A DNA stretch of 64,000 nucleotides from Miltoncostaeales bacterium (GTDB taxonomy: Bacteria > Actinomycetota > Thermoleophilia > Miltoncostaeales > Miltoncostaeaceae), in contig JAURGT010000002.1 of assembly GCA_030833665.1 (NCBI GenBank), positions 1 through 64,000 on the forward strand, read 5' to 3'. The notes below the pieces were generated by a model. The model saw only the letters and a list, made by a program, of their open reading frames with translations. It was not told the origin of the DNA and did no database searches. The position numbers and the translations under genes were made by a program. Shown in pieces: positions 7,186 to 16,200 of this stretch (position 1 is the first letter of the stretch; the number at the start of each line of letters is the position of its first letter).

Positions 7186-9165
7186 GTGCAGGTAACCGGG
7201 CTGACCAAGTCGTTTGGCCCGCGCACGCTCTTCGCCAACGTCTCGTTCAGGATCGGTCCGGGTGACCGCCTGGCCGTCGCGGGGCGGAACGGCGCGGGCA
7301 AGACCACGCTGCTGAGGATCCTCGCGGGGCTCGAGGATGCCGACTCCGGGTCGGTATCCATCCCGCGCGGCGAACGCGTGGCGCTGCACGACCAGCGCCC
7401 GGACGCCCAGGCGGCCGGGACGGTGCGCGAATACGTGGAGCAGGGGCTGTCGCATGCCCGGGACGCCGAGGAGCGCATGGCGGCCCTCGAGGCCCGCATG
7501 GCCGACGGCGATCACGGTGCCGCGACCATGACCGAGTATGACCGCGCGCAGTCGGATCTCGAGGCGGCAGGCGGCTACCACTGGCGCGCGTGGGTGGAGC
7601 GCGTCACCCGGGGCCTGGGCCTGCGTGATGACCACCTCGATCGCCCGCTGGCGAGCCTGTCCGGTGGCGAGCTCACGCGTGCGTCGCTCGCGCGGGCGCT
7701 CGCGGGGCGTCCGCAGGTGCTGCTGCTCGATGAGCCCACCAACCACCTCGACCTCGACGCCATGGAGTGGCTCGAGGGCATCGTGAAGGACATCGGCGCC
7801 GCGGTGGTGATCGTGTCGCATGACCGGTGGTTCCTGGAATCGACCGCCACATCCGTGTTGGAGATCGCGAACGGTCGCGCCAAGCACTGGCCCATGGGGT
7901 ACTCCGCATTCCGGCGGGCGCGGGCTGAGGAGGACGCCCAGCAGGCCGTGATGGCCGAGCGCCGGCGCGAGGAGATGGAGCGCCTCGAGAGGTTCGTCAC
8001 GCGCTGGCGCGCGGGGACGAAGGCCAAGCAGGCCAAGTCGCGCGCCCGCAAGCTGGAGCGACTCGAGCCCATCGCGGCGCCCAGCCGCGACAAGTCGCTG
8101 TCGTTCGGGTTCCCCAAGACCGAGCGACCGGGGCGCGTGGTGCTCGAGGCCGATGGCCTTGGCGTGGAGGTGGCGGGGCGCTCGCTGGTGGACGGCGCCG
8201 GCTTCACGATCGAGCGCGGCCAGCGCGTGGCGGTGGTGGGTCCGAACGGCGCCGGCAAGACCACCACCGTCGAGACGCTCCTCGGGCGCCGCGACGCGGC
8301 CGCCGGGCGCGTGAGCATGGGGCACAAGGTGCTGCCCTCGTACTTCACCCAGCACGCCCGCGAATATGACGGCCGAAAGAGCCTCGCTGAGACCGTCAAG
8401 ACCGGGACGTCCCTCACCGAGACCGAGGCCCGCACCCTGCTCGGCAGGTTCCTCTTCAGCGGCGAGATGGCCGACCGGCTGGTGGAGGACCTCTCGGGCG
8501 GCGAGCGCCGCCGCCTCGGGCTCGTGGAGCTCGTCGCGGAGGGCGGCAACCTGCTCGTGCTCGACGAGCCCACGAACCACCTCGACGTCGAGAGCCGCGA
8601 GGCGCTCGAGGACGCCCTGCTCGCCTACGACGGCACGGTGATCCTCGTCTCGCACGATCGGGCGCTCATCGATGCGGTGGCCACGCACACGCTGTCGCTC
8701 GAGGAGGGGACCGCCCTCATGCGCGCGGGCGGATATGGCGACCTGCTGGCCGCGCGCCAGGATGGCGTCGGCAGGGATGATGCTTCCGGATCCAGATCGG
8801 GCACCGGGGGCGGCGGAGCGTCAGGTCGGGCGCGGAATGGCGTGGGCGCTCCACCAGCGGGGAAAGCCGCGCGGACGAAGGCTCCGAAGGGCGTGCGCGG
8901 GGACGAGAGCAGTGGCGGGGCCGCCGATGCGCCGCGTCGCTCGAACGGTCGGCTCGCGCGCGAGGTGAGCAAGATCGAGGCGCGCATCGCGGGCATCGAG
9001 GCTGAGATCGCCGTCGTTGAGGCCGAGGTTGCCGAGGCGGGCGCCGCGGGCGATGTGGACGCCGTGACGCGGCTCGGCGAGCGCCACCGTGAGCTGCAGG
9101 AGGATCTCTCGTACGCCATGGCCGAGTGGGAGGACCGCGCGGCAATGCTTGTGGAGGGCGGGTGA
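7186..9165 (+). CDS. ABC-F family ATP-binding protein (duplicated ATPase)
   Basis: Two Walker A motifs (GRNGAGKTT, GPNGAGKTT), two signature motifs (LSGGE), LLLDEPTNHLD and LVLDEPTNHLD, and an inter-domain linker. Confidence 0.93.
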   Translation: MQVTGLTKSFGPRTLFANVSFRIGPGDRLAVAGRNGAGKTTLLRILAGLEDADSGSVSIPRGERVALHDQRPDAQAAGTVREYVEQGLSHARDAEERMAALEARMADGDHGAATMTEYDRAQSDLEAAGGYHWRAWVERVTRGLGLRDDHLDRPLASLSGGELTRASLARALAGRPQVLLLDEPTNHLDLDAMEWLEGIVKDIGAAVVIVSHDRWFLESTATSVLEIANGRAKHWPMGYSAFRRARAEEDAQQAVMAERRREEMERLERFVTRWRAGTKAKQAKSRARKLERLEPIAAPSRDKSLSFGFPKTERPGRVVLEADGLGVEVAGRSLVDGAGFTIERGQRVAVVGPNGAGKTTTVETLLGRRDAAAGRVSMGHKVLPSYFTQHAREYDGRKSLAETVKTGTSLTETEARTLLGRFLFSGEMADRLVEDLSGGERRRLGLVELVAEGGNLLVLDEPTNHLDVESREALEDALLAYDGTVILVSHDRALIDAVATHTLSLEEGTALMRAGGYGDLLAARQDGVGRDDASGSRSGTGGGGASGRARNGVGAPPAGKAARTKAPKGVRGDESSGGAADAPRRSNGRLAREVSKIEARIAGIEAEIAVVEAEVAEAGAAGDVDAVTRLGERHRELQEDLSYAMAEWEDRAAMLVEGG

Positions 9166-9815
9166 ACGAGCCGGGCTTCACCGACGATGTCTACGCCCGG
9201 CTGGTGGCGATCTGCACGCCGATCCAGGTGCTGGCGGGCGACGAGTTGGCAGACGCAGGGGTCCACGGGCCGATCGGCTTCGTATCGGCCGGGCGGCTGG
9301 CCGTGCTGGTGGATGCCGAGGCCGGTCGCACCCGCACGATCGCGCTGCTGCAGGAGGGCGACGCCATGGCGCTCACCGGCGGTGGCTGGCCCGGCGCCCC
9401 GGGCGCGCGGGTGCGCGCGGCCACTGACGCCGAGCTGCTGGTGCTCACGCAGTCGCTGGACGACGTGCTGTGCAGCGATTCCGCGCTCGCTGCGTGGATC
9501 ATCCGGGCGCTCGCCTTCGCCGTGGCCGACCGCGAGCTCTCGGCGGCGATCGCGCTCGAGCCACGCCTCGAGCGCCGGCTTGTCCTCAAGCTGCGGCAAC
9601 TCGCGGAGCGGTGGGGGAAGGTGACACCCGAGGGGGTGAGGCTCGACCTCAGGGTCACTCATCAGGAACTCGGCGACATGATTGGCGCCGCTCGGGAGTC
9701 GATCACCGTGGCGCTCGGGCGGCTGCAGGAACAGGGCGAGATCACGGTGCGACGTCGCACGGTGATCCTGCGGCAGTTGGAGGATCAGCCCGCGGCGGCC
9801 ACCGAGAGCGCGTAG
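9162..9815 (+). CDS. Crp/Fnr family transcriptional regulator
   Basis: Cyclic-nucleotide-binding-like N-terminus; HTH VTHQELGDMIGAARESITVALGRLQEQGEITVRRRTVIL; GTGA overlap with the upstream gene. Confidence 0.88.
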   Translation: MNEPGFTDDVYARLVAICTPIQVLAGDELADAGVHGPIGFVSAGRLAVLVDAEAGRTRTIALLQEGDAMALTGGGWPGAPGARVRAATDAELLVLTQSLDDVLCSDSALAAWIIRALAFAVADRELSAAIALEPRLERRLVLKLRQLAERWGKVTPEGVRLDLRVTHQELGDMIGAARESITVALGRLQEQGEITVRRRTVILRQLEDQPAAATESA

Positions 9816-10813
9816 CGGCCGAGCGGGTCCTCGTGCCAGGCCGCCAGGGCGAGGCCGGCGTCCTCGTACATCGCGCGCGCCGAGGCGGGTGTGAATTTGC
9901 ACGAGATCTCGGTGCGGATCGTCGAGCCGGCCTCGATGGGCACCACGATGCCGAGCCCTGCGATGTTCCACTCGATGTCGCGCCGGGCGCGCAGGTGCAT
10001 CTCGATGCGGGATGCCCGGGTGTTCCACCGGGCGACATGCGCGAAGTGCTCCGGGTCGGCATCGCCCGCGTATGCGTGGTTGATGTGGCGGATGATGTTT
10101 CGGTTGAACTCGGCGGTCACGCCCTGCGCGTCGTCGTACGCGCGCACCAGAACCTGTGGGTCGTGCGCCAGGTCGGTGCCCATGAGAAGGCAGTCACCGG
10201 GTCGCAGGAGGCGGGCGAGCCGGCGCATCATGGTGCGACGCCTCGGCGGGTCGAGGTTGCCGATGGTGCCGCCGAGGAACGCCACCATCCGGTGGCCGTC
10301 GGCAGGCCGACGCGGTATGCGCGACAGGTGGCGCGAGAAGTCCCCTGCCACGCCGTGCACGCGCACGCCCGGGTAGGCGGCGGAGATGTCCGCGGCGCTC
10401 GCCACGATGGCCCCGGGGCTGATGTCGAAGGGAATGAACCGGCGCAGCGTTCCGGCGCCCTCCATGGCGTCGAGGATTGCCCGGGTCTTGCGCGCGGCGC
10501 CCGAGCCGATCTCCACGAGCTCCGTGGTGCCATGCGCGCGCACGAGGGTGCCAATGTGCTCATCGAGCAGTGCCTGCTCGGTCCGCGTTTGGTAGTACTC
10601 GTCGAGCCCGGTGATGCGTACGAAGAGTTCGCAGCCGGCATCGTCGTAGAACCAGCGTGCCGGTATCCAGGGGCGGGCTGCGGTGAGCGCGCGGCGCAAC
10701 TCATCGGCCGATGCGTCGTCGTCGCCGCCCGCGACGTGGCAGTCGAGGCGCCACGGATGCACCTGCGCGGTGCGCGCTGCGCTGCGACCGGGAGGGTCCG
10801 CGTGGGTGGTCAC
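9785..10813 (-). CDS. egtD: L-histidine N-alpha-methyltransferase (ergothioneine biosynthesis)
   Basis: ARWFYDDAGCELFVRITGLDEYYQTRTEQALL, ELVEIGSGAARKTRAIL, FLGGTIGNLDP; coupled to egtB by GTGA. Confidence 0.92.
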   Translation of the reverse strand: MTTHADPPGRSAARTAQVHPWRLDCHVAGGDDDASADELRRALTAARPWIPARWFYDDAGCELFVRITGLDEYYQTRTEQALLDEHIGTLVRAHGTTELVEIGSGAARKTRAILDAMEGAGTLRRFIPFDISPGAIVASAADISAAYPGVRVHGVAGDFSRHLSRIPRRPADGHRMVAFLGGTIGNLDPPRRRTMMRRLARLLRPGDCLLMGTDLAHDPQVLVRAYDDAQGVTAEFNRNIIRHINHAYAGDADPEHFAHVARWNTRASRIEMHLRARRDIEWNIAGLGIVVPIEAGSTIRTEISCKFTPASARAMYEDAGLALAAWHEDPLGRYALSVAAAG

Positions 10814-12111
10814 ACGGAATCCCAGGCCACGCGGACCCCGGCGAAGATCTGGCGGCGCTGCGGGAGGTCCCAATTGCGGAACGTCGTGCGCGCCGCCACA
10901 GACTGCGTGGCCCACGATCCGCCACGCAGCACGCGGTAGCCATCGCGGAAGAACGGCTCGGCGTACTCGCGATAGGGGAAGGCGCGGAACCCCGGGTAGG
11001 CGTCGAACTCCGTGGAGGTCCACTCCCAGACATCGCCGAGCATCTGAGCGCAGCCGCTCGGCGCAACGCCGCCGGGGTATGCGCCGGCGCGGGATGGTCG
11101 GAAGGCCACCTGGCCGAGGTTCGCCCGCCCGTCGTGCGCGTCGTCACCCCAGGGCGCCCAGGCATCATCGGGCGATGCGGGATAGTGGCGGGCCGCGAGC
11201 TCCCACTCGGCCTCGGTGGGCAGCCGTCCGCCGGCCCAGCGGGCGTGGGCCTCGGCCTCGTGGAACGAGACGTGGCACAGGATCTCCGCCGGGTCCACCT
11301 CCTCCGTGCAGCCGAACCACGTGCGGACCCAGCCGCCGCCGCCATCGGGCTGCCAGTGCAGGGGGGCTTCCACATTCTCGCTCTCGCGCCACGCCCAGCC
11401 CTCGTCACTCCACAGCCGCGGGTCGTGATAGCCGCCGTCGCGGATGAACTCCAGGTGACGGCCGATGGTGACGGGGTTGCGGTCGAGGCGGAACGGAGCG
11501 ACGGTCGTGGCGTAGGCGGGTCTCTCGCAGTCGAGGGCGCCACGACCGTCGGGCGCACCCATCACGAGGGTGCCGCCGTCGATGTGCACCGGGTCGGCGC
11601 ACCCCGGCCCAACCTCGCCGGGCGGGAGGGCGCCGACGCATGGCGAGTAGGCCCCGGGCGGCATCAATTGCAGGGTCTGCAGCAGGGTCTCGTCGTGCTG
11701 CGCCTCGTGCTGGGCCACCATGTCCCACACGAAGCCGCCTGCCGTGAGCTCCGGTCCCTCGGGCGACGTGTCGGATGCCCGCAGCACGGCCAGCGCTCGC
11801 TCGCGCACGGCGTCCATGTAGGCGCGCGACTCGGCGCCGTCGAGGATGCGGATCTCTCCGCGCACGGCCCGGGGCGTCTCGAAGGCGTCGTAGGTCGCCT
11901 GCAGGTCGGGGTGCATCGGCTGCAGCTTGGAGAGGCGTGTCACCAGCCAGAGCTCCTCGTACGCCGCGATGTGCGCGAGGTCCCACGCGGGCGGACTCAT
12001 GATGGGATCGGGGGTCCGGCCCACCCACTCCTCATCGAGGGGGGCGAGCAGGTCGAGGGTCCGGTCGCGCACCTCCTCGAGGCGCGCGGTCAGGAGGTCC
12101 GCGGTGCTCAT
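10810..12111 (-). CDS. egtB: Ergothioneine biosynthesis sulfoxide synthase EgtB (DinB + FGE-sulfatase fold)
   Basis: WDLAHIAAYEELWLV, QHEAQHDETLLQTLQ iron-ligand region, C-terminal RGGSWATQSVAARTTFRNWDLPQRRQIFAGVRVAWD. Confidence 0.93.
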   Translation of the reverse strand: MSTADLLTARLEEVRDRTLDLLAPLDEEWVGRTPDPIMSPPAWDLAHIAAYEELWLVTRLSKLQPMHPDLQATYDAFETPRAVRGEIRILDGAESRAYMDAVRERALAVLRASDTSPEGPELTAGGFVWDMVAQHEAQHDETLLQTLQLMPPGAYSPCVGALPPGEVGPGCADPVHIDGGTLVMGAPDGRGALDCERPAYATTVAPFRLDRNPVTIGRHLEFIRDGGYHDPRLWSDEGWAWRESENVEAPLHWQPDGGGGWVRTWFGCTEEVDPAEILCHVSFHEAEAHARWAGGRLPTEAEWELAARHYPASPDDAWAPWGDDAHDGRANLGQVAFRPSRAGAYPGGVAPSGCAQMLGDVWEWTSTEFDAYPGFRAFPYREYAEPFFRDGYRVLRGGSWATQSVAARTTFRNWDLPQRRQIFAGVRVAWDSV

Positions 12112-12185
12112 GCCTCCACCTTGCCCGACAGGCCCGCCGGCGCCTGCATGGTGTGGCCGTGGCTCAGGTCACTTTGTGAGGCCGC

Positions 12186-13112
12186 TTACCCTCGGTGGGG
12201 TGTGCCCACGGCGCGGGCGCGCTTCATCACCTTGGCCCGCACGGAGTGCGGGACATCTGCCGAGATGCGCCCGAGGCCCACGCCATGGTGCTTCAGGCCG
12301 TAGCGCACGTCGCCGGCCGTGAAGCGCCCGGCGGCCCGGTCGCGGATGGTGTCCTCCACCGCGGCATCGAGTCGCTTGACGGCGCTCGTGAGCACGTACG
12401 GCCCGAGAGATGACTGGTCGAGGTCGACGCCGATGGCCTTGCGCCCCGCCGCCCCGCTGGCGCGCATGGCCTCGTCCCCGCAGGCCCCGGCAACCGAGAA
12501 CACCGCGTACGCGCCCTGCCTGACCATGCGCTTCGCTATGCGGCTGCATCCGGCGCCCGTGAGGAACGACCCTGAGTAGCGGACGATCACCTCGGCGCCG
12601 GGATCGGCCGCGCGCGCGCCGGCGCGGAACCCCGCGATGTAGCGCTGCACGGGCGGGATCCGCATTCCGCCTACCGCGCCCAGCACCACGGGCTTGCCTG
12701 CGCTCCGGGCCGTGAGCGCCGCGAGGTAGCCGGCCAGGTCGCCGGCCTGGTCCTCGCGGAAGAGGATGCCGCGCACGTTTGCCAGGCCGGCGCCGCCGGC
12801 CCCGGAGGCCGAGCCGTCGACGATCGCGAAGTCGGTGCCCGGGTGGCGCTTCGCTGCCGCCACCACGTGGTCGGCCCACTGATACCCCACGGCGACGACG
12901 AGCATGCTGCCCTCGGCGACGGCCTGGTCGAGCAGGGCGGGGTCTGGGCCCTCGGTGGAAGGGCGCGCCACGCGATAGGTGGCGCTGCCCGCCCGCCGGG
13001 CCGCCTTCGCGCCCTTGATCGCCAGGGCCTCGAACGCGGCATCGGAGGGGCCGTCGAAGGCCAGCGTGACGGGGATCGGCGTGGGGATGCTCGCCACGGC
13101 CGGGACCGCCAC
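12186..13112 (-). CDS. BMP family (PnrA/Med-like) substrate-binding lipoprotein/exported protein; true start probably upstream
   Basis: VTLAFDGPSDAAFEALAIKGAKAARR, VAVGYQWADHVVAAAKRHPGTDFAIVDG, GFRAGARAADPGAEVIVRYSGSF. The signal peptide continues in frame upstream of the GTG. Confidence 0.8.
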   Translation of the reverse strand: MAVPAVASIPTPIPVTLAFDGPSDAAFEALAIKGAKAARRAGSATYRVARPSTEGPDPALLDQAVAEGSMLVVAVGYQWADHVVAAAKRHPGTDFAIVDGSASGAGGAGLANVRGILFREDQAGDLAGYLAALTARSAGKPVVLGAVGGMRIPPVQRYIAGFRAGARAADPGAEVIVRYSGSFLTGAGCSRIAKRMVRQGAYAVFSVAGACGDEAMRASGAAGRKAIGVDLDQSSLGPYVLTSAVKRLDAAVEDTIRDRAAGRFTAGDVRYGLKHHGVGLGRISADVPHSVRAKVMKRARAVGTPHRG

Positions 13113-13243
13113 CGCGGCGGCGATGGTCGCCGCGCCTGCGACGATGACGTGGAGGGTATGCCTGCTCAGTGGGCCTTCCCCCCCACGGGCACCGCCCCCT
13201 GGGGGAACACGCCCGTGATCATGCGTTGCGGCTGCGGGGCGAA

Positions 13244-13259
13244 CAGGGGCACGCCCCTG
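13244..13259. terminator. Short hairpin downstream of gltB
   Basis: CAGGGGC-AC-GCCCCTG; no T-tract. Confidence 0.3.
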
Positions 13260-13281
13260 AACCTACTCCGCGGCTGCGCCG

Positions 13282-16200
13282 CTATTCGGTTGAGAGGTTC
13301 GGGTCGGCCTGCTGGGTGACCGGGTGGATCGCGATGAAGTGATCCTCCGGCGACTCCGCGAGCGCGGAGAGGCGCGTTGCCTCGTCGTCCTGCCCCGACG
13401 CCGCCAGCGCGGCGCAGTACACGGTGAGGAGTTCGGTCACGTTCTGGGCATCCTCCGACTCCGGCTCGATCGGCACGAGGCTCACCTTGGCGGCCTTCGA
13501 AAGGCGACGGCGCACGGCGGCCTCGTCGAGGTTCCAGTCGGCCTCCTGGCGCACGTAGACCACGCCTCCGGTCATGCCGGAACACAGCCACGGGCCGGGA
13601 TCACCCAGCACCACCGCCCGCCCGCCGGTCATGTACTCGAACGCGAAGCCCTTGCAGTTGGCCCGCGCCCCGAGCGCTCCGATGCGGTCGTCGATCGGCC
13701 CCTCGGGCTGGCCGCCCAGCACCATGTCGGCGCCGGAGAGGCGGATGCCCGCGCGCGCGTCGGCGTCGCCCTGGATGAGGAAGAGGCCGCGCTGGGCGCC
13801 GTAGGCGAACGACTTGCCGACGTGCCCGCCGACCCAGTCGCCGGAGTCGGTGAGCGCCTTGAGCACCTGCACCTCGCCCCCGAGGGAGCACTTGCCCACG
13901 CCGTCCTGCGCGCCGCCGGAAACCCGGATGCGCACGCCCTCGACGTTGAAGGCCGCGAGCCCGGATCCGGTCGCCGCGCCGTGGGTGAACTGCAGGTCCA
14001 CCAGCATTCCTGCACGGCCCTCCGGCGCGTTCTGCGCCACCTGGGCGCTGAGCTCCTGTGGGGTGTGCAGGCCCGTGCGCGCACGGGCGATGACGCCCGC
14101 GAGGTCGGTGCCGAGGTTGCGGTCGCGCGCTGTGAGCTCATACTCCTCGACGGCCAGCACCGTGGCGGCCTCGAGGGCCTCCTGCGCCGCGTCGGGGGTG
14201 CGATGAGGCGGCGGAGGGGCGAACGGCCGGAAGTAGCGCTCTCCATTTTCCGGGGCGCCGATGACGCGCTCGCGGGTGGGGGTGAGCAGGCCGTCGAGGT
14301 CCATCTCGGAGTGGTGGGTGATCTGCGCGAGGCGGTCGGCCTGGCCCACGAGGTCCTGGACGTTGTCCACGCCCATCTCCCCGGCGATGCGGCGCAGGGC
14401 GTCGCCCATCTCGGTGAAATAGCGCATCAGGCCCTCCACCGCGGGCTCGTACTCGCGCGGGACGAAGCGCTTGAGTCCGCGGTGCTCGGCCTCCTCCTCG
14501 TCGAGCTGCGTCGCGATGCCCACGTGGCAGGTGTCCAGCTGGCAGCCACGGCAGATGGTGCAGCCGATGGCCACCATGGCTGCGGTGCCGTACCCGAGCC
14601 GGTTCGCACCGAGGCAGATGAGCTTGATGGCGTCGGCCGCGGTGCGCAGGCCGCCGTCCGCCCAGATCTCCACGCGGTCGCGGATTCCCGCCTCCACCAG
14701 CGCGTGGTGGGCCAGAACGGTGCCGACCTCGCAGGGCAGGCCTGCGCGACGCAGGGCGTGCAGGCGCGCGGCTCCGGTCCCGCCGTCGAACCCGGAGAGG
14801 GTGAGCACGTCGGCCCCGGCCTTGGCGATGCCGACCGCGATCGTGCCCACGCCAGGCACGACGGGCACCTTGACGATGACCTTGGCGTACGGGTTGGCCG
14901 TCTTCAGCTCGTCGATGAGCTGTGCCAGGTCCTCGATGGAGTAGAGGTCGTGGTTGTTGGACGGGCTGATGAGGTCCGACCCGACGGTGGCGTTGCGCGC
15001 CGCCGCGATGGCCTCGGTCACCTTCGAGCCCGGCAGGTGGCCGCCCTCACCGGGCTTCGCCCCCTGGCCGATCTTGATCTCGATCCACTCGCAGGCGTTC
15101 ATCAGCAGTGACGACACGCCGAAGCGGCCCGAGGCGATCTGCACCCCGCGGTTCTTCGGGTACTTGCCGTACATGTCGCGGATCTCGCCGCCCTCGCCGT
15201 TCATGCACAGCATGTTCGCCCGGTACGCGGCCTCCGCGTACGCGCGGAACGGCGTCTCGCCCTGGCTGCCGAACGACATCGAGGAGATCACGAAGGGCAG
15301 TTCCTGGTCGCCCACGGCGCTGGACACGCGGTCCTCGGGCAGGCGGTCGCCCTCGGGGGCGAGCTGGATTCCGATGGCGTGGCGCAGGGCCACGGGCTGC
15401 TCGTCCTCGAGCGCCTGGCACGTCTCGGCGAACTCGTCGTATCCGCGCTCGGAGTTGGCGACCCGCGCGAGGGCCTTCCACACCTTCGGGTACATGCGCG
15501 GCAGCTTCACCTTGCCCGCGCTCTCCTCGCCGGCGCGGATCTCACGTCCCTGCTCGGCGAGCGTGTCGAGGCGGGCGAAGTCGAGGCCGCGGCCCTCTGA
15601 GGCGCAGAAGCCGGGAATGCCCAGCACGTCGAGCACCTCGGGCGCGATGCCGATGGCCGACACGAGACGGCCATAGCCGCGGATCTCGTGAATGCCGAGG
15701 GTGGAGAGCACCTTCTCCATGCCCTTCTGCAGGCCGTCCAGCAGGCGGCCGGCGGCGGCCTCGGGCTCGGGCGAGCCGTCGATGGCCTGCTCCACCATGG
15801 CGTAGGGGCAGATGGCGTCGGCGCCGAAGCCCACGGCCACCATGACGTCGTGCACGTTCCTGATGCCGGCGGCCTTGAGCACCACGCTCACGCGACGGCG
15901 CAGGGCCACGCCCTCGTCGTCGTGCGCCTCTCGCAGGGCCTTGTCGACGGCGGCAACGGCGAGGTGGGGGTCGATCACCCGCTGCTGCGCCGTTGCCAGG
16001 CGGTCCTCGAGCACCAGGATCTCGGCCCCGGCGGTCACGGCCTCGGCGGCCATGGTGCACAGGCGATCCACGTGCTCACGGGTGGTGCCGTTCGCGGGGA
16101 AGTAGAGCGGCAGGCGCGCGTAGCGGTCGCCCCACGCGGCGATGACGTCCTCCATCACTGCCACGCCCTGGCCGGCGGCCACGCGGCGGAGCTCGGGCAG

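Noticed and set aside
7177-8688. 503-aa ORF on the - strand
   Set aside because: Mirror of the ABC-F gene.
7186-9165. ABC-F gene as an antibiotic resistance determinant
   Set aside because: Sequence alone does not distinguish housekeeping EttA/Uup-like ABC-F from ARE proteins; no resistance context.
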